A stretch of DNA of 64,000 nucleotides from Nautiliaceae bacterium (GCA_027038555.1 JALVVX010000025.1:26954-90953), one strand, 5' to 3'; counted from the first letter of the stretch, positions 35,903 through 47,227 are shown. Program-made: numbers and translations. Notes: generated from the letters alone by a model not told the origin.

Positions 35903-37999
35903 TTAAGAGAAGAGTTTAATTAAACTTACTGTTATAAACGCCGCAAAATAGGCAAAAACGTTTGGATAAATTGTATAAAAAATTCTCCAAGCCCACTTCG
36001 GAACCTCAGCATAAAAAGTACTCATCGCCGCAACACAAGGAGAGTAAAACATTACAATTATAATCATTGCAACCGCGGCGGTAAAAGGCATCGTTTTTCT
36101 TATTATTTTAATAAGTCCTTTACTTGTTTCATCCGAATTTCCCACACCGTATAATACCGCCATAGTGGATACCACAGTCTCTTTTGCCGCAAGCCCGGCA
36201 AGTAAAGAGACATCTTCCCTCCATCCTAAATCAAGAGGTTTTGTAATAGGTTCCATTAATTTACCTATATGTGCGATATAGGAATTTTCCAATATTTTTC
36301 TGTTCATCTCTTCTTTTAATTTAGCTATTTTTTTCTCAGCACTTGGAACTTTAAACTTGGAACTTTTTATCTGTTCTATTTTAACCGAGTATTCTTTAAC
36401 AATGTCAGCTCTTGGAAACGAACTTAAAAACCAGACAGCAAGAGATGCAAGAGCGATAAAAGTACCAGCTTTTTGAATATACATTTTTGTCTTAACCCAC
36501 AAATCAAACAAAAGAGCTTTAAGTTTAGGAAACCTGTATTTAGGAAGCTCCATTACAAAAGGCTCCGGCTCACCCTTAAAAAGAACAATCCTTAAAATTT
36601 TGGCAACAACAAGTCCCGTTAAAGCTCCTCCTATATAAATTGCAAACATTACATTACCCTGAATTTCAGGAGCAAAAAATGCGCTTACCAAAAGCACATA
36701 AATAGGAAGCCTCGCTCCACAGCTCATAAAGCCTATAACAAGCATCGTAATTAGCCTGTCTTTTGGATTTTTGAGTGTTCTTGCCGCCATATACGCAGGA
36801 ACGGAACAGCCAAATCCGCTCACAAGCGGAATAAAAGCACGTCCTTGAAGTCCGAATCTTTTAAGCACACCGTCCATTACATATGCGGCCCTTGCCATGT
36901 AGCCGGTCTGTTCTAATAAGTTTATTCCCAAAAACAAAATAAGGATATTTGGTAAAAACATAATAACGGCACCGACCGCCGGAATTACACCTTCAACCAC
37001 AGCCTGCCTTACAACACCGTTTGGCAACAGTCCGCCTACCCAGTTTCCAAATTCACTAAATGCCGCGCTTATATAATCCATAGGAATTGCGCCAAGAGAA
37101 AAAGTAGCCTGAAAAATAGCCCACATTACAAATAAAAATATCGGAAGTCCTAAAATTGGATGAATTAAAACTTTATCTATTTTTTCACTCAATGTCTCAC
37201 GCCTTGCTTTTTTTGCAACCTGTGAAATAATACCTTTACTTAAAGCAAGTCTCTCTTCAAAAAATATCTCTTTTACATCCTCTTCGTCATATTCTATTCT
37301 TATTCTTTCCTTACTTGATTTAAGCTGAGATACAAGTTCGACATACCAGGGTTTTTCATGAATTCTTTTGTATATATCCTCATCATCTTCAAGAAGTCTG
37401 ATTGAAATAAATCTTTTATCTAATCTGCATTCTTTTATTTTTTCTTTTACGTTTTCTATCTCTTCTTCCACAATTTCGGAATAATAAATTCTCGGAGTGT
37501 TTTTTTCCTCATATGTTTTTATAACTTTTTCAAAAAGCTCTTCAAGACCGAAATTCTCTTTTGCAGAAACATTCTCAGCCCTTATGTTTGTCAGTTTAAA
37601 AAATTTATTTGTACCAATCTCCCCTCCCTGCCTTGAATACTCATCATACATATTAAAAGCAATTACCATGGGTTTGTTTAAATCCGCAACCTGCCATGAA
37701 AAAACAAGGTTTTTTTGAAGCTGGTTTGAATCTACCACATTAAGAATCAAATCATACTCTTCATTTATCAAAAAATCTTTTGTAACTTTCTCTTCGGGAG
37801 TATAAGGATGCAGTGAATAAGTCCCCGGAAGGTCTATAAGTTTTAATTTAAATCCACCTCTTTCAAACTCGACTTCTTTTTTTTCAACCGTTACCCCACT
37901 AAAATTTCCCACATGTAAAGTAGCCCCGCTTATAGAATTTATTAAATGGCTCTTTCCAACATTCGGCTGACCAACAAGCGCTATTTTTATCTCTCTCAT
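35903..37999 (-). CDS. feoB: Ferrous iron transport GTPase FeoB
   Basis: A 698-residue Fe(II) importer. The N-terminal G domain shows ALVGQPNVGKSHLIN (G1), IDLPGTYSL (G3) and NMYDE (G4). A helical domain follows, then a polytopic membrane part with two gate regions (SGFGCSVPAYMA, AAKETVVSTMAVLYG). The ATG at 37999 (MREIKIA) follows a GGAGAGTGGAGA site made by the 7-bp repeat; a longer frame would translate the repeat. A stretch near residues 550-560 (SSKFKVPS) is encoded by a 14-bp tandem repeat. Confidence 0.95.
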   Translation of the reverse strand: MREIKIALVGQPNVGKSHLINSISGATLHVGNFSGVTVEKKEVEFERGGFKLKLIDLPGTYSLHPYTPEEKVTKDFLINEEYDLILNVVDSNQLQKNLVFSWQVADLNKPMVIAFNMYDEYSRQGGEIGTNKFFKLTNIRAENVSAKENFGLEELFEKVIKTYEEKNTPRIYYSEIVEEEIENVKEKIKECRLDKRFISIRLLEDDEDIYKRIHEKPWYVELVSQLKSSKERIRIEYDEEDVKEIFFEERLALSKGIISQVAKKARRETLSEKIDKVLIHPILGLPIFLFVMWAIFQATFSLGAIPMDYISAAFSEFGNWVGGLLPNGVVRQAVVEGVIPAVGAVIMFLPNILILFLGINLLEQTGYMARAAYVMDGVLKRFGLQGRAFIPLVSGFGCSVPAYMAARTLKNPKDRLITMLVIGFMSCGARLPIYVLLVSAFFAPEIQGNVMFAIYIGGALTGLVVAKILRIVLFKGEPEPFVMELPKYRFPKLKALLFDLWVKTKMYIQKAGTFIALASLAVWFLSSFPRADIVKEYSVKIEQIKSSKFKVPSAEKKIAKLKEEMNRKILENSYIAHIGKLMEPITKPLDLGWREDVSLLAGLAAKETVVSTMAVLYGVGNSDETSKGLIKIIRKTMPFTAAVAMIIIVMFYSPCVAAMSTFYAEVPKWAWRIFYTIYPNVFAYFAAFITVSLIKLFS
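36342..36369. repeat. 14-bp tandem repeat inside feoB
   Basis: ACTTGGAACTTTAA followed by ACTTGGAACTTTTT on the plus strand. It encodes the SSKFKVPS segment in a cytoplasmic or periplasmic linker of FeoB. Confidence 0.6.
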
Positions 38000-38028
38000 T
38001 CTCCACTCTCCATTCTCAATTCTCAATT
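37997..38028. repeat. 7-bp repeat at the feoA-feoB junction
   Basis: On the coding strand the units TTGAGAA, TTGAGAA, TGGAGAG, TGGAGAA run across the feoA stop (KIEN*) and provide the feoB ribosome binding site and ATG. Confidence 0.85.
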
Positions 38029-38246
38029 TTTTCAACTTCTATTTCCCTCGCCTCTTCATCTCTTAGCGCAACGTTTACTCCGTTTATATCTATATCAAAA
38101 GTATTTTTGGCAAGTGTATGTTTTAGCACTTTTACCTTCTCCCCCCGTGCAAAACCCATTGATAACAATTTACTTTTTAAAGGCTCTTTTGCATGAATTT
38201 TTTTGATAATTCCGCTATCACCCATATTTAATTCGTTAAGTCTCAT
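38016..38246 (-). CDS. feoA: Ferrous iron transport protein FeoA
   Basis: A 76-residue SH3-like protein: MRLNELNMGDSGIIKKI, the SKLLSMGFARGEKVKVL signature and an IDINGVNVALRDEEA end. It assists FeoB. The stop falls in the 7-bp repeat, and feoB begins within 20 bases on the same strand. Confidence 0.92.
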   Translation of the reverse strand: MRLNELNMGDSGIIKKIHAKEPLKSKLLSMGFARGEKVKVLKHTLAKNTFDIDINGVNVALRDEEAREIEVEKIEN

Positions 38247-38518
38247 CTCTCTCCTTTAAATATGTTTATGAGATTACGGGTAGATAAGTATATGAGTTTT
38301 TCACAATAATTTTTAATTTCCCATCCACTAATACACCCATCACTCATCATCCATACTTCCTTTTTCTACTCCTTACATCCTTCTCAATCTTCTCTCATCA
38401 ACCCATTCTCTCATCAACCCATTCGCTCATCCACCCTTTCACCATTGACTCTTTTGCTGGTATAATATCACAACAGATAAAAATCTTTTTTGATATATAT
38501 CAAGATTAAGGAGAAAAA
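38247..38518. repeat. Intergenic region with 8-bp-period repeat arrays
   Basis: The 270-base gap between feoA and purT contains no gene. Octamers in phase are seen at 38320-38343 (CCCATCCA, CTAATACA, CCCATCAC) and at 38394-38441 (CTCATCAA, CCCATTCT, CTCATCAA, CCCATTCG, CTCATCCA, CCCTTTCA). Between them lies TTCC/CTCC pyrimidine-rich sequence. The feoA and purT promoters must lie at the edges; TATAAT is at 38461-38466 for purT. Confidence 0.8.
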
Positions 38519-39688
38519 ATGATTCTTAAAACCCCTCTCAAATCAGATTCAATTAAAATTATGCTTTTAGGAAGCGGAGAACTTGGGAAAGAAGTGGCTA
38601 TTGAAGCAAATAGACTTGGCTGTGAAGTAATAGCGGTTGACAGATATCCAAACGCTCCGGCAATGCTTGTTGCTCAAAAATCTTATGTTATAGATATGAA
38701 AGAAAAAGCACAGGTTTTAGATGTAATTAGAAGAGAAAAACCAGACTTTGTACTGCCTGAGATTGAAGCTATTAATATTGAGGCGCTTTTTGAAGCGGAA
38801 AAAGAAGGAATTCATATAATCCCGAATGCCGAAGCTGTAAACAAAACAATGAACAGAAAAAACATAAGAGTTTTTGCCGCCGAAACACTCGGACTTAAAA
38901 CTTCAAAATATGAATTCGTTTCAACCTATGAAGATTTAAAAACTGCCTGCGATAAACTCGGCTATCCGGTGGTTGTTAAGCCTATAATGAGCTCATCGGG
39001 ACACGGACAAAGCATTGTAAAATCTCCTGAGGAAGTAATAACCGCGTGGGAATTTGCAAAACAGGATGCAAGAGGTAACGCGGATGAACTGATAGTAGAA
39101 GAGTTTATCGATTTTGATTATGAAATTACGCTTCTTACCGCCAAAAACGACAAAGAAATAGTATTTTGTCCTCCAATCGGACATATTCAAAAAGGAGGTG
39201 ATTATATATTTTCATGGCAAAAAATGGAGATGAGCGATACAGCTTTAAAAAAAGCTCAACATATTGCCAAAACAATAGTTGAAGGACTTGGCGGCAGAGG
39301 AATATTTGGAGTTGAAATGTTTATAAAAGGCGATGAGGTATATTTCAGCGAAGTTTCCCCAAGACCTCATGATACTGGACTTGTCACACTTATTACCCAA
39401 TCTCAAAGCGAATTTGCACTTCACATAAGAGCCGTACTTAATCTTCCTCTTGGATTTGAATTTACAACGCCAGGTGCAAGTGCTGCTTTTAAATCAGACA
39501 AAGAAACTTACAATCCTACTTTTGAAATTGAAAATGAAGTATTTTCCAAAAATTCAAGATTTATAGTATTTGGAAAGCCGGTTGCACATAAAGGAAGAAG
39601 AATGGGAGTATTGCTTGTAAGTGACAAAAGTGCAAAAAAAGCTCTCAAAACTGCTGAAATTCTTATCAATAAAATCAGTCTCAAATAA
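38519..39688 (+). CDS. purT: Formate-dependent phosphoribosylglycinamide formyltransferase
   Basis: A 389-residue ATP-grasp enzyme that formylates GAR with formate in purine synthesis. [19 protein letters not shown] opens the pre-ATP-grasp domain, the ATP lid is [14 protein letters not shown] near 160, [14 protein letters not shown] near 200 and [12 protein letters not shown] near 285. A terminator follows. It stands alone on the plus strand. Confidence 0.96.
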   Translation: MILKTPLKSDSIKIMLLGSGELGKEVAIEANRLGCEVIAVDRYPNAPAMLVAQKSYVIDMKEKAQVLDVIRREKPDFVLPEIEAINIEALFEAEKEGIHIIPNAEAVNKTMNRKNIRVFAAETLGLKTSKYEFVSTYEDLKTACDKLGYPVVVKPIMSSSGHGQSIVKSPEEVITAWEFAKQDARGNADELIVEEFIDFDYEITLLTAKNDKEIVFCPPIGHIQKGGDYIFSWQKMEMSDTALKKAQHIAKTIVEGLGGRGIFGVEMFIKGDEVYFSEVSPRPHDTGLVTLITQSQSEFALHIRAVLNLPLGFEFTTPGASAAFKSDKETYNPTFEIENEVFSKNSRFIVFGKPVAHKGRRMGVLLVSDKSAKKALKTAEILINKISLK

Positions 39689-39693
39689 AAAAC

Positions 39694-39727
39694 TGATTAA
39701 AATTTAATCACTTTTTCTTCTTTTTTC
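39694..39727 (+). terminator. Intrinsic terminator after purT
   Basis: The palindrome TGATTAAAATTTAATCA (39694-39710) is followed by CTTTTTCTTCTTTTTTC. Confidence 0.75.
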
Positions 39728-39750
39728 TTTCTATTTTATACTAAAATTAA

Positions 39751-40113
<363 letters not shown>

Positions 40114-40118
40114 AAATG

Positions 40119-40147
40119 TAGAATGAAGAATTGAGAATGGAGAATAA
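40119..40147. repeat. 7-bp repeat between glnB and amt
   Basis: GAATGAAGAATTGAGAATGG-type units on the coding strand fill most of the gap before the amt ribosome binding site. Confidence 0.8.
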
Positions 40148-40166
40148 TTTTTAAAAAGGAGTGATT

Positions 40167-41336
40167 ATGGACTTTTCATGGGTTTTGGATACTTTTTTTG
40201 CACTGTTTGCATTTACATTGATTATTTTGATGGTGCCCGGCTTTGCAATGCTTGAAGCGGGACTTGTCAGAACAAAAAACGTAACAACCGTTCTTACGGT
40301 AAATACTATGATTTACATAGTGGCAAGTTTGGTGTTTTTCTTTTGGGGATATACATTGGCATTTGGCGGATGGGACGGAAGTTCTATGAGTATGTACGCC
40401 GCATTTTTATTCCAAATGGCGTTTGTCGGTAAAACGGTAAATATTATGAGCGGAGGTGTTAGTGAGAGAACAAAAGTAATTCCTCTTGCAATATTCACTA
40501 TTTTTATGGCCGGACTTATTTATCCACTTGTTGTAAACTGGACATGGGGAGCTGACATGCTAAAAGATACGTTTTTAGATATCTCTTCTATGCATGACTT
40601 AGCAGGTTCAACCGTAATTCATTCAACAGGTGCATGGGCGCTTTTAGCGGCTATATTAATTATAGGACCAAGAAAAGGAAAATATAAAGACGGTAAAATC
40701 AGAGTTTATCCTGCAAGCAATATTCCACTTGTTGTACTCGGGGCTTTTTTACTATGGATTGGATGGTTTGGATTTAACGGCGGAAGTGTAGGAAGCATTT
40801 CAAGCAAAGAAGCAGCTAATACTGTGGCTCTTGTAATTATGAACACAAACAACGCAGGACTTATAGGCGGACTTGTTGTTATGATTCTTGTATATCTTCA
40901 ATACAAAAAATTTGATATTACAATGATTCTAAACGGTGCTCTTGGGGGACTTGTTGCAATTACCGCAGGTGCGGATGTTGTAAATCCGATTAGTGCATTG
41001 ATAATAGGGGCAATAGGCGGTGCTCTTGTATATTATGCGGTACCGTTTTTTGACAAATTAAAACTTGACGACCCGGTAGGTGCGCTTTCAGTGCATTTGG
41101 TAAACGGTATTTGGGGAACAATAGCAACAGGTATTTTTGCAAAAGACGTAAGCCTTATGGCTCAAATCAAAGGTGTTGTTGTAGTAGGTGTTTTTGCGTT
41201 TGTTGCTTCATATGTGATTATTTATATCATAAATAAAATTGTTCCGTTCAGAGCTGATGAAGAATCTGAAATTGAAGGTCTTGATGTCAGTGAATGCGGT
41301 CTTGAAGCCTATCCTGAATTTAAAAGGGCATTTTAA
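40167..41336 (+). CDS. amt: Ammonium transporter Amt
   Basis: A 389-residue protein with about 11 membrane segments. Amt landmarks are AFTLIILMVPGFAMLEAGLVR, DLAGSTVIHSTGAWALLAA with the pore His, FNGGSVGSI, and VHLVNGIWGTIATG with the second pore His. The ATG at 40167 follows AAAAAGGAG; a GTG two codons earlier lacks it. P-II protein upstream plugs this channel in known systems. A bidirectional terminator follows. Confidence 0.95.
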   Translation: MDFSWVLDTFFALFAFTLIILMVPGFAMLEAGLVRTKNVTTVLTVNTMIYIVASLVFFFWGYTLAFGGWDGSSMSMYAAFLFQMAFVGKTVNIMSGGVSERTKVIPLAIFTIFMAGLIYPLVVNWTWGADMLKDTFLDISSMHDLAGSTVIHSTGAWALLAAILIIGPRKGKYKDGKIRVYPASNIPLVVLGAFLLWIGWFGFNGGSVGSISSKEAANTVALVIMNTNNAGLIGGLVVMILVYLQYKKFDITMILNGALGGLVAITAGADVVNPISALIIGAIGGALVYYAVPFFDKLKLDDPVGALSVHLVNGIWGTIATGIFAKDVSLMAQIKGVVVVGVFAFVASYVIIYIINKIVPFRADEESEIEGLDVSECGLEAYPEFKRAF

Positions 41337-41345
41337 GCCCTTTTA
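41322..41345. terminator. Bidirectional terminator between amt and the chemoreceptor gene
   Basis: AAAAGGGC (41322-41329) pairs with GCCCTTTT (41337-41344) around a 7-base loop. Both convergent stop codons lie within it. Confidence 0.8.
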
Positions 41346-43328
41346 GATTTTAAACTGTTTAATTTCTTCTAATAATTCCTGAGCCAGTTTTGCAATTCTT
41401 TCAACATATGTTTTATTTTTCATAATATTTTCTTCATTTTGAGTGGAAAGTTCTTTAATTGTATGCATTTGCTCGATAAATTTTTCCATTTTTTTAACAA
41501 TCTGCTCAATATTTTGAACATTTTCTTCAACTTTTACAACAACACTTCCCATCTCATCGGATACCGATTCTATTTGATTTTGAGCGTTAAATGTTTTTTG
41601 CGTAAGTTCGCTTACATGCTCTATATTTTTACTCATATCACTGCTTGCCGAGTTAATGGCCTGAACAATTATATTTATTGTTGCATCAATTTCACCAAGG
41701 CTTTTTTGAGTTCTCTCAGCCAGTTTTCTAACTTCATCCGCAACAACGGCAAATCCTCTTCCATGTTCTCCCGCCCTTGCAGCTTCAATTGCGGCATTAA
41801 GTGCAAGAAGATTTGTCTGGTCTGCAATTTCCCTGATAACAGTCAGTACATTTTTAACCTGCTCGGCATCTTGTGAGAGCTGGACAAGTTTATTTGAAAG
41901 CTCATATTCGTTTTCTGAATTTTGCTGTATATTTCCTACTGTCTCTTCAATAATTTTAACAGCTTCTTTTAAGTTATCATTTGCATTAAGGATAGCTTTT
42001 TTAACCTCATTTGAATTCTCGGCTTCCGTTTGAAGCTGATTTTTAATTGTATCTGCATTTTCTGATGCATTAGTAACAATTTCGGCTTCTTTTTTAATAT
42101 TTTCGGTAATTTTGTCAAATGAGTTTTTAAGAGTTGTGGAAACCGCTTTGTTTTCTTCTGATGAATTTGTGGCTCTTTGCATAACCTCATGTAAAGAAGC
42201 CAAAAATCCTCTTAAAGCTCTCCTGATTTCGCCGAATTCGTCATCTTCATAAATTCTAACTTCAATAGAAAGGTCTTTATCTCTTGCAATCATCAAAATA
42301 AGATTTTTAAGACTTCTAAGCTGCATTGAAAAAGATCTTATGATAATAATAGAAATTACAATAATTATTGCCGAAACTATTAAACCGATAATCAAATCCA
42401 TTATTGCCGTATCATGAATTGAATTAAGATCTTTTTTAATAATCTTCGCAATTGTGTCATCAATTTTTTTAAGATAATTTATTTTTTTAGTGATAGTCTT
42501 AAACCAATATTCAGCATCTATGTTAAATCCGCCCGTTTTATGGTGTGAAATTGCTATTTCTCTCATTTTTTCAACTTCGGCAAAAGGAGCTTTTTTTATT
42601 GTTTCATAATAAAGTTTTTTCATTTCGTCATTTGCAAATGTCAAAAAGTCATCAATAAAAGCTTTTTGCTGAGCAACAAGTGTAATAAACTTCGTATACA
42701 TCCCCGGTGCAAATTTATCAGCACCAAATGTAGCACTAAGAACCGCTCTTTCAATACCCGCTCTTTCTTTTGCTTTTAGAAAACTCGTATATGCCGCCAA
42801 ATCCATTGCTATTTTTTCATTCGGGGCATATTTTGCACTCATTCCGATAATTTTTAATATCAAAGCATTCATCTGAGAATACCATTTAACCTCATCTTTT
42901 AAAGAGATTTCAAGATTATCGACTTTTCTTCTTATTTGAGGGAGTCTGTTTAAATATTCATTAAAAAGCCTGTTTATAGACTCTTTTAATTCAGGCGGAA
43001 ATTTGTTTAAATCGACTTTACTTAAAAACTCTTTTAACTCTTGAATTCTTTGGTCTGTAAGTTTTCTCTGCTTTGGAAGAATAGTGGAAAACTTCTTACC
43101 GTGACTGCCCAGATATCCGGCACTTGCACCCCTTTCTTTTTGCGTTTCGTGTATAAGGGTGCTTAGTTTTGTACTTAAATTAATAAGAGTTGTAAGTTTA
43201 TGTTTGTTTTCAATAAATTGTTTGTGATTAACAAGCTCTTTTCCTATAAAATAAGATACCATAAGCAAAGAAAAAAATACAATTAAAATAATTTTGGTTT
43301 TTAAACTAAGCGAACGAAGATAATGCAT
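41343..43328 (-). CDS. Methyl-accepting chemotaxis protein with NIT sensor domain
   Basis: A 661-residue transmembrane chemoreceptor. A membrane helix is at about 10-28, the periplasmic part to about 320 begins with [17 protein letters not shown], typical of nitrate/nitrite-sensing (NIT) domains, and a second helix is at about 312-335. A HAMP-like linker and coiled-coil methylation region follow. The conserved tip is [20 protein letters not shown] and [18 protein letters not shown]. It signals through CheA/CheW. Ligand is inferred from the NIT family. Confidence 0.93.
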   Translation of the reverse strand: MHYLRSLSLKTKIILIVFFSLLMVSYFIGKELVNHKQFIENKHKLTTLINLSTKLSTLIHETQKERGASAGYLGSHGKKFSTILPKQRKLTDQRIQELKEFLSKVDLNKFPPELKESINRLFNEYLNRLPQIRRKVDNLEISLKDEVKWYSQMNALILKIIGMSAKYAPNEKIAMDLAAYTSFLKAKERAGIERAVLSATFGADKFAPGMYTKFITLVAQQKAFIDDFLTFANDEMKKLYYETIKKAPFAEVEKMREIAISHHKTGGFNIDAEYWFKTITKKINYLKKIDDTIAKIIKKDLNSIHDTAIMDLIIGLIVSAIIIVISIIIIRSFSMQLRSLKNLILMIARDKDLSIEVRIYEDDEFGEIRRALRGFLASLHEVMQRATNSSEENKAVSTTLKNSFDKITENIKKEAEIVTNASENADTIKNQLQTEAENSNEVKKAILNANDNLKEAVKIIEETVGNIQQNSENEYELSNKLVQLSQDAEQVKNVLTVIREIADQTNLLALNAAIEAARAGEHGRGFAVVADEVRKLAERTQKSLGEIDATINIIVQAINSASSDMSKNIEHVSELTQKTFNAQNQIESVSDEMGSVVVKVEENVQNIEQIVKKMEKFIEQMHTIKELSTQNEENIMKNKTYVERIAKLAQELLEEIKQFKI

Positions 43329-43405
43329 ACGTTTTCCTTTTTATTGTTGTAGTTGTTACATATAATCGGCCATATTTGTTATAATTTAAGCAAAAAGGAG
43401 AAAAA

Positions 43406-43861
43406 ATGAAAGCACCTGATTTTTGTCTTCCGAATCAAGACGGAGTTGAAATATGTCTGAGGGATTTAAAAGGCAAATGGATAATTCTTTATTTTTACCC
43501 AAAAGACAATACTCCGGGATGTACAACAGAAGCAAAAGAATTCAGTGAACTGCTTGATGAATTTGAAAAATTAGGGGCTGTTGTTATTGGAGTAAGTCCG
43601 GATTCACCTAAAAAACACTGCAATTTCATAGAAAAACACGGACTTAAAATAACGCTTTTAAGCGATGAAAGCAAAGATGTTTTAAAAGCATACGACGCAT
43701 GGGGCAAAAAGAAAATGTACGGCAAAGAATACGAAGGTGTTATACGCTCTACATTTATAATAAACCCCGAAGGTGAAATAGTAAAAGAATACAAAAAAGT
43801 AAAAGCAAAAGGACACGCCGCAAAAGTACTTGAAGATTTAAAAGAACTTGTTAATTCCTGA
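43406..43861 (+). CDS. bcp: Thiol peroxidase of the PrxQ/Bcp family
   Basis: A 151-residue peroxiredoxin. The peroxidatic Cys39 is in NTPGCTTEA; the resolving Cys five residues later is replaced (Lys/Glu/Phe run), so it may act as a 1-Cys type or use the Cys near 73 (KHCNF). It reduces peroxides with thioredoxin. The stop overlaps the GDPD start (TGATG). A TATAAT box is at 43377-43384. Confidence 0.92.
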   Translation: MKAPDFCLPNQDGVEICLRDLKGKWIILYFYPKDNTPGCTTEAKEFSELLDEFEKLGAVVIGVSPDSPKKHCNFIEKHGLKITLLSDESKDVLKAYDAWGKKKMYGKEYEGVIRSTFIINPEGEIVKEYKKVKAKGHAAKVLEDLKELVNS

Positions 43862-44601
43862 TGTTTTGGAGTAATTTCAAAAATTTACATCTTATAGCGG
43901 GACACAGGGGAAATAGACACTATTTCCCCGAAAACACTTTAATCGCTTTTAAAAACGCTAAAAAGTGTGATTTTATAGAACTTGATATTCAGCTTACAAA
44001 AGATAACGAAATAGTAATAATTCATGACGAAACTCCAAAAAGAACTTCAAATTTCAATACTGACAAAAAAATTTCACAGCTTACTTTAAAAGAACTGAAA
44101 GAACATAATTTCGGTGAATGGTTTTTAGAAAAAGATCCTTATAAAACTAAAAAATTTTTAACTTCAAAAGATATAAAAGAAATAAAAAAACAGACAATCC
44201 CCACACTCGAAGAAGCCCTGAAAGTAATAAAAAAACCGATAAATATAGAAATAAAATCAAAAGAGATGGATTTGGAAAAACTTCTTTTTTTAATTAAAGG
44301 CAAAGAAAATAAAATTTTAATATCTTCATTTCATCACAATCATCTGAAAAATATAAAAAAATTAAATCCCGGGATTTATACCGCACCGCTTGATGAAATA
44401 AAAAGAGAAAATATACTTGAATATATTAAAGAGTTTAATACCAAAAATTACAATATTTCCAAAGATATAGCCGATAAAAAATATTTGAAATATCTTGTAA
44501 AAAACAACATCAATGTAAGCGTTTATACGGTAAACAAAAAAGAGAAGATAAAAAGATATTTCAAAAAAGGAGTTAAGGCGGTTTTTAGGGATTATTGCTA
44601 A
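43861..44601 (+). CDS. Glycerophosphodiester phosphodiesterase
   Basis: A 246-residue GDPD TIM-barrel enzyme that hydrolyses glycerophosphodiesters. [17 protein letters not shown] near the start, [19 protein letters not shown] near 40-58 and IEIKSKEMD near 132 carry the catalytic His pair and metal-binding acids. There is no signal peptide, so it is cytoplasmic. It starts in the peroxiredoxin stop and ends overlapping smpB by 4 bases. Confidence 0.9.
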   Translation: MFWSNFKNLHLIAGHRGNRHYFPENTLIAFKNAKKCDFIELDIQLTKDNEIVIIHDETPKRTSNFNTDKKISQLTLKELKEHNFGEWFLEKDPYKTKKFLTSKDIKEIKKQTIPTLEEALKVIKKPINIEIKSKEMDLEKLLFLIKGKENKILISSFHHNHLKNIKKLNPGIYTAPLDEIKRENILEYIKEFNTKNYNISKDIADKKYLKYLVKNNINVSVYTVNKKEKIKRYFKKGVKAVFRDYC

Positions 44602-45053
44602 AATCCGTATCTTTTCATAGCGGCGGCCGCTTCTCTTTTAAGTTCTTTTTCTTTCATAACCTGTCTTTTGTCATGAAGTTTTCTACCCTTAGCCACTGCA
44701 ATTTCAAGTTTTGCCCTGTTGCGGTTATTAAAATATATCTTTGTAGGAACAAGTGTATAGCCCCTCTCACTTGTGTATCCTGCAAGTTTTGCAATTTCGT
44801 CTTTGTGTAAAAGAAGTTTTCTCGGGCGTTTTTCTTCGTGTCTGAATGCTTTATACGTTGAATCAAGATTGCTTATATGTCCTTGAACCCACCATGCCTC
44901 ACCGTCTTTTATTCTGACAAACGAATCTTTAAGGTTTGCCCTGCCAGCTCTTAGTGCTTTTACTTCACTGCCTTTAAGTTCAATCCCCGCTTCATATTTA
45001 TCAAAAATATCATAATCATGATATGCTTTTCTGTTTGTAGCAACTACTTTCAT
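44598..45053 (-). CDS. smpB: SsrA-binding protein SmpB
   Basis: A 151-residue partner of tmRNA in ribosome rescue. [37 protein letters not shown], and the basic tail [21 protein letters not shown] are all present. It overlaps proB by 4 bases and is the last gene of an rplU-rpmA-obg-proB-smpB run. The tmRNA gene is not in the window. Confidence 0.97.
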   Translation of the reverse strand: MKVVATNRKAYHDYDIFDKYEAGIELKGSEVKALRAGRANLKDSFVRIKDGEAWWVQGHISNLDSTYKAFRHEEKRPRKLLLHKDEIAKLAGYTSERGYTLVPTKIYFNNRNRAKLEIAVAKGRKLHDKRQVMKEKELKREAAAAMKRYGF

Positions 45054-45814
45054 TTCCCCTCCTTAGGCAAAAAAAGAGTCCCGTTTGTCTGTTTGTTTGC
45101 AAGTATTTCTTTTACACTCTCTAAATTTTTACCGTTTGTAAGATACATAGGAATGTCTCTTTCCATCAAAAATTTTGCGGCTTTAAGTTTGGTAACTATT
45201 CCTCCGGTTGCAAATTTGTCATTTGGGTCACATTCCTGTTTTAGCCATTCGTCTTTTATTTCATTTACCGTTTTTATAGGTTTGGCATTTTGATTTGTTT
45301 TGGGGTTATCAGTATAAAATGCATCGATATCGCTTAGCATTATAAGCATATCGGCATCAAAATAATATGTAACATAAGCACTCAGCTGGTCATTGTCTCC
45401 AAAAAGTATCTCTTCAACAGATACCGAATCGTTTTCATTGATAATAGGTATTACTTTGTTTTCAAGCAATACATTAATCATTTTTTTTGCATATTCCGTT
45501 CTTTTTCTGCTATCAAGGTCAGCAGCTGTAAGCAATACCTGAGCTACGGTGGTATTATATTTATTGAATCTCTCTTTGTATTCCCTCATCAAAAGGGGCT
45601 GACCGATTGCAGCAAGAGCCTGTTTGTTTTCAAGTTTTGATTTATCAAGAGGGCATTTGGTATATCCTGCTCCCACGGCACCTGAGCTTACAAGCATAAT
45701 TTCATAATCTTTATTAAGTTCGCTTAAAAGTTTTACAATTTCATCAATTCTGCCGCTTAATTTCCCGTTTTCGTATAAAGTGGCGGTACCTACTTTAAAT
45801 ACCAGTCTATTCAT
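45050..45814 (-). CDS. proB: Glutamate 5-kinase
   Basis: A 254-residue amino-acid-kinase-fold enzyme for the first step of proline synthesis: [41 protein letters not shown] and [13 protein letters not shown]. It lacks the C-terminal PUA domain of longer ProB enzymes. The ATG at 45814 (MNRLVFKVG) overlaps the obg stop by 8 bases, favoured over a start 11 codons upstream. Confidence 0.95.
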   Translation of the reverse strand: MNRLVFKVGTATLYENGKLSGRIDEIVKLLSELNKDYEIMLVSSGAVGAGYTKCPLDKSKLENKQALAAIGQPLLMREYKERFNKYNTTVAQVLLTAADLDSRKRTEYAKKMINVLLENKVIPIINENDSVSVEEILFGDNDQLSAYVTYYFDADMLIMLSDIDAFYTDNPKTNQNAKPIKTVNEIKDEWLKQECDPNDKFATGGIVTKLKAAKFLMERDIPMYLTNGKNLESVKEILANKQTNGTLFLPKEGK

Positions 45815-46859
45815 CTTTTGTTCTTTCGAGCATATCGGCAAGTGCAAATTTCAAAGCATCAAGATTTATTTTTGCCACAGCACTTATCGGGAGTATAAAT
45901 GTTTTATTGTCAAAATAACAAGGATATTCACTGTTTGCACCGTATTTACACTCATTTGGCTCAATATTCATTTTTTCGAAAAATTCTTTTATTTTTTCTG
46001 CTTCAACGGCGTCTATTTTATTTAGGGCAATTGCATAAGGTCTGTTTGAGAGTTTTTCACTGTAATTTTTAAGCTCTTTTTTTAAAGTTTCAAACTGATA
46101 CACAGAGTCTCTGAATGATGCCATATCAATTACATAAAGAATAATTTTTGTTCTTTCTATATGTTTTAAAAATTGAAGCCCAAGACCTTTGCCCTCATGT
46201 GCCCCTTCGATAATTCCTGGAATATCCGCCATTACAAAACTTCTGTATTCATCTATTTTTACAACTCCGAGTTTTGGTGTAAGTGTTGTAAATTCATAAT
46301 TTGCAATCTCAGGTCTTGCGTTGCTAAGTGCACTGATAAGAGTAGATTTCCCGGCATTTGGAAATCCTACAAGCCCGACATCAGCTATAAGTTTAAGCTC
46401 CATTATTATTTCAAGCTCTTTGCCTTCTTCACCCGGCTGTGCATATCTTGGCACCTGCTGTCTTGGGCCTCTGAAATGCCAATTTCCAAGACCGCCTCTT
46501 CCGCCTTCAAGAAGTATTTTTCTTTCACCGTGTTTTTTCATATCAAGCAAGACTTCACCGGTATTTGCATCTTTTATAACAGTCCCCGGCGGTACTTTAA
46601 GAATTAAATCTTCACCATCAGCTCCATGTTTTTTTCTACCCTCACCCGGTCTTCCTATTCCTGCTTTTAAAACTCTCTTGCCTTTAAAATGTGAAAGAGT
46701 ATTTGTATTATTGTCACATTCAATTATAACATCGCCGCCTTTGCCACCATCTCCTCCGTCAGGTCCGCCTTTTGGCACGAATTTTTCTCTTCTGAAACTC
46801 ACGCACCCAGCTCCGCCTTTTCCGGATTTGACTGTAAGTTTTATATGATCAACAAACAT
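45807..46859 (-). CDS. obg: GTPase Obg/CgtA
   Basis: A 350-residue ribosome-associated GTPase. The Gly-rich Obg fold (KGGPDGGDGGKGGDVIIE, GGRGGLGN) is at 1-158, followed by the G domain: VGFPNAGKSTLI, ADIPGIIEGAH, ALNKIDA and ISAVAK. It acts in 50S assembly and stress response. A 107-base gap separates it from rpmA upstream; proB overlaps its end. Confidence 0.97.
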   Translation of the reverse strand: MFVDHIKLTVKSGKGGAGCVSFRREKFVPKGGPDGGDGGKGGDVIIECDNNTNTLSHFKGKRVLKAGIGRPGEGRKKHGADGEDLILKVPPGTVIKDANTGEVLLDMKKHGERKILLEGGRGGLGNWHFRGPRQQVPRYAQPGEEGKELEIIMELKLIADVGLVGFPNAGKSTLISALSNARPEIANYEFTTLTPKLGVVKIDEYRSFVMADIPGIIEGAHEGKGLGLQFLKHIERTKIILYVIDMASFRDSVYQFETLKKELKNYSEKLSNRPYAIALNKIDAVEAEKIKEFFEKMNIEPNECKYGANSEYPCYFDNKTFILPISAVAKINLDALKFALADMLERTKDE

Positions 46860-46966
46860 AAAATATACTCCTTGTAAAATATATGAAATTTTAACATAAT
46901 TAAATTTTATTGAATTATTAGTTGTTTAAATAATATGAGGGCTTAAAAATAAAAAAAGAGGAAAAA

Positions 46967-47227
46967 TTAATCTTTTGTAGGATAAACTGATACTTTTTTT
47001 CTGTCTTTATCTTTAATTTCAAATTTTACATATCCGTCAATTAAAGCAAAAATTGTATGATCTTTTCCCATACCTACATTATTTCCGGGATGAACTTTTG
47101 TTCCTCTTTGTCTAATGATAATATTTCCGGCTCTTACAAATTCTCCACCGAATTTTTTAACGCCAAGTCTTCTACCGGCTGAATCTCTGTTATTCTGAGT
47201 TGACCCTTGTCCCTTTTTGTGTGCCAT
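46967..47227 (-). CDS. rpmA: 50S ribosomal protein L27
   Basis: An 86-residue protein: [38 protein letters not shown] and [17 protein letters not shown] are diagnostic. The N-terminus is intact and reaches the peptidyl-transferase centre. It lies 13 bases after rplU. Confidence 0.98.
   Translation of the reverse strand: MAHKKGQGSTQNNRDSAGRRLGVKKFGGEFVRAGNIIIRQRGTKVHPGNNVGMGKDHTIFALIDGYVKFEIKDKDRKKVSVYPTKD

Noticed and set aside
46321..46848. 175-codon plus-strand frame opposite obg
   Set aside because: The Pro/Ser-rich composition is the mirror of the Gly-rich Obg fold; not a gene.
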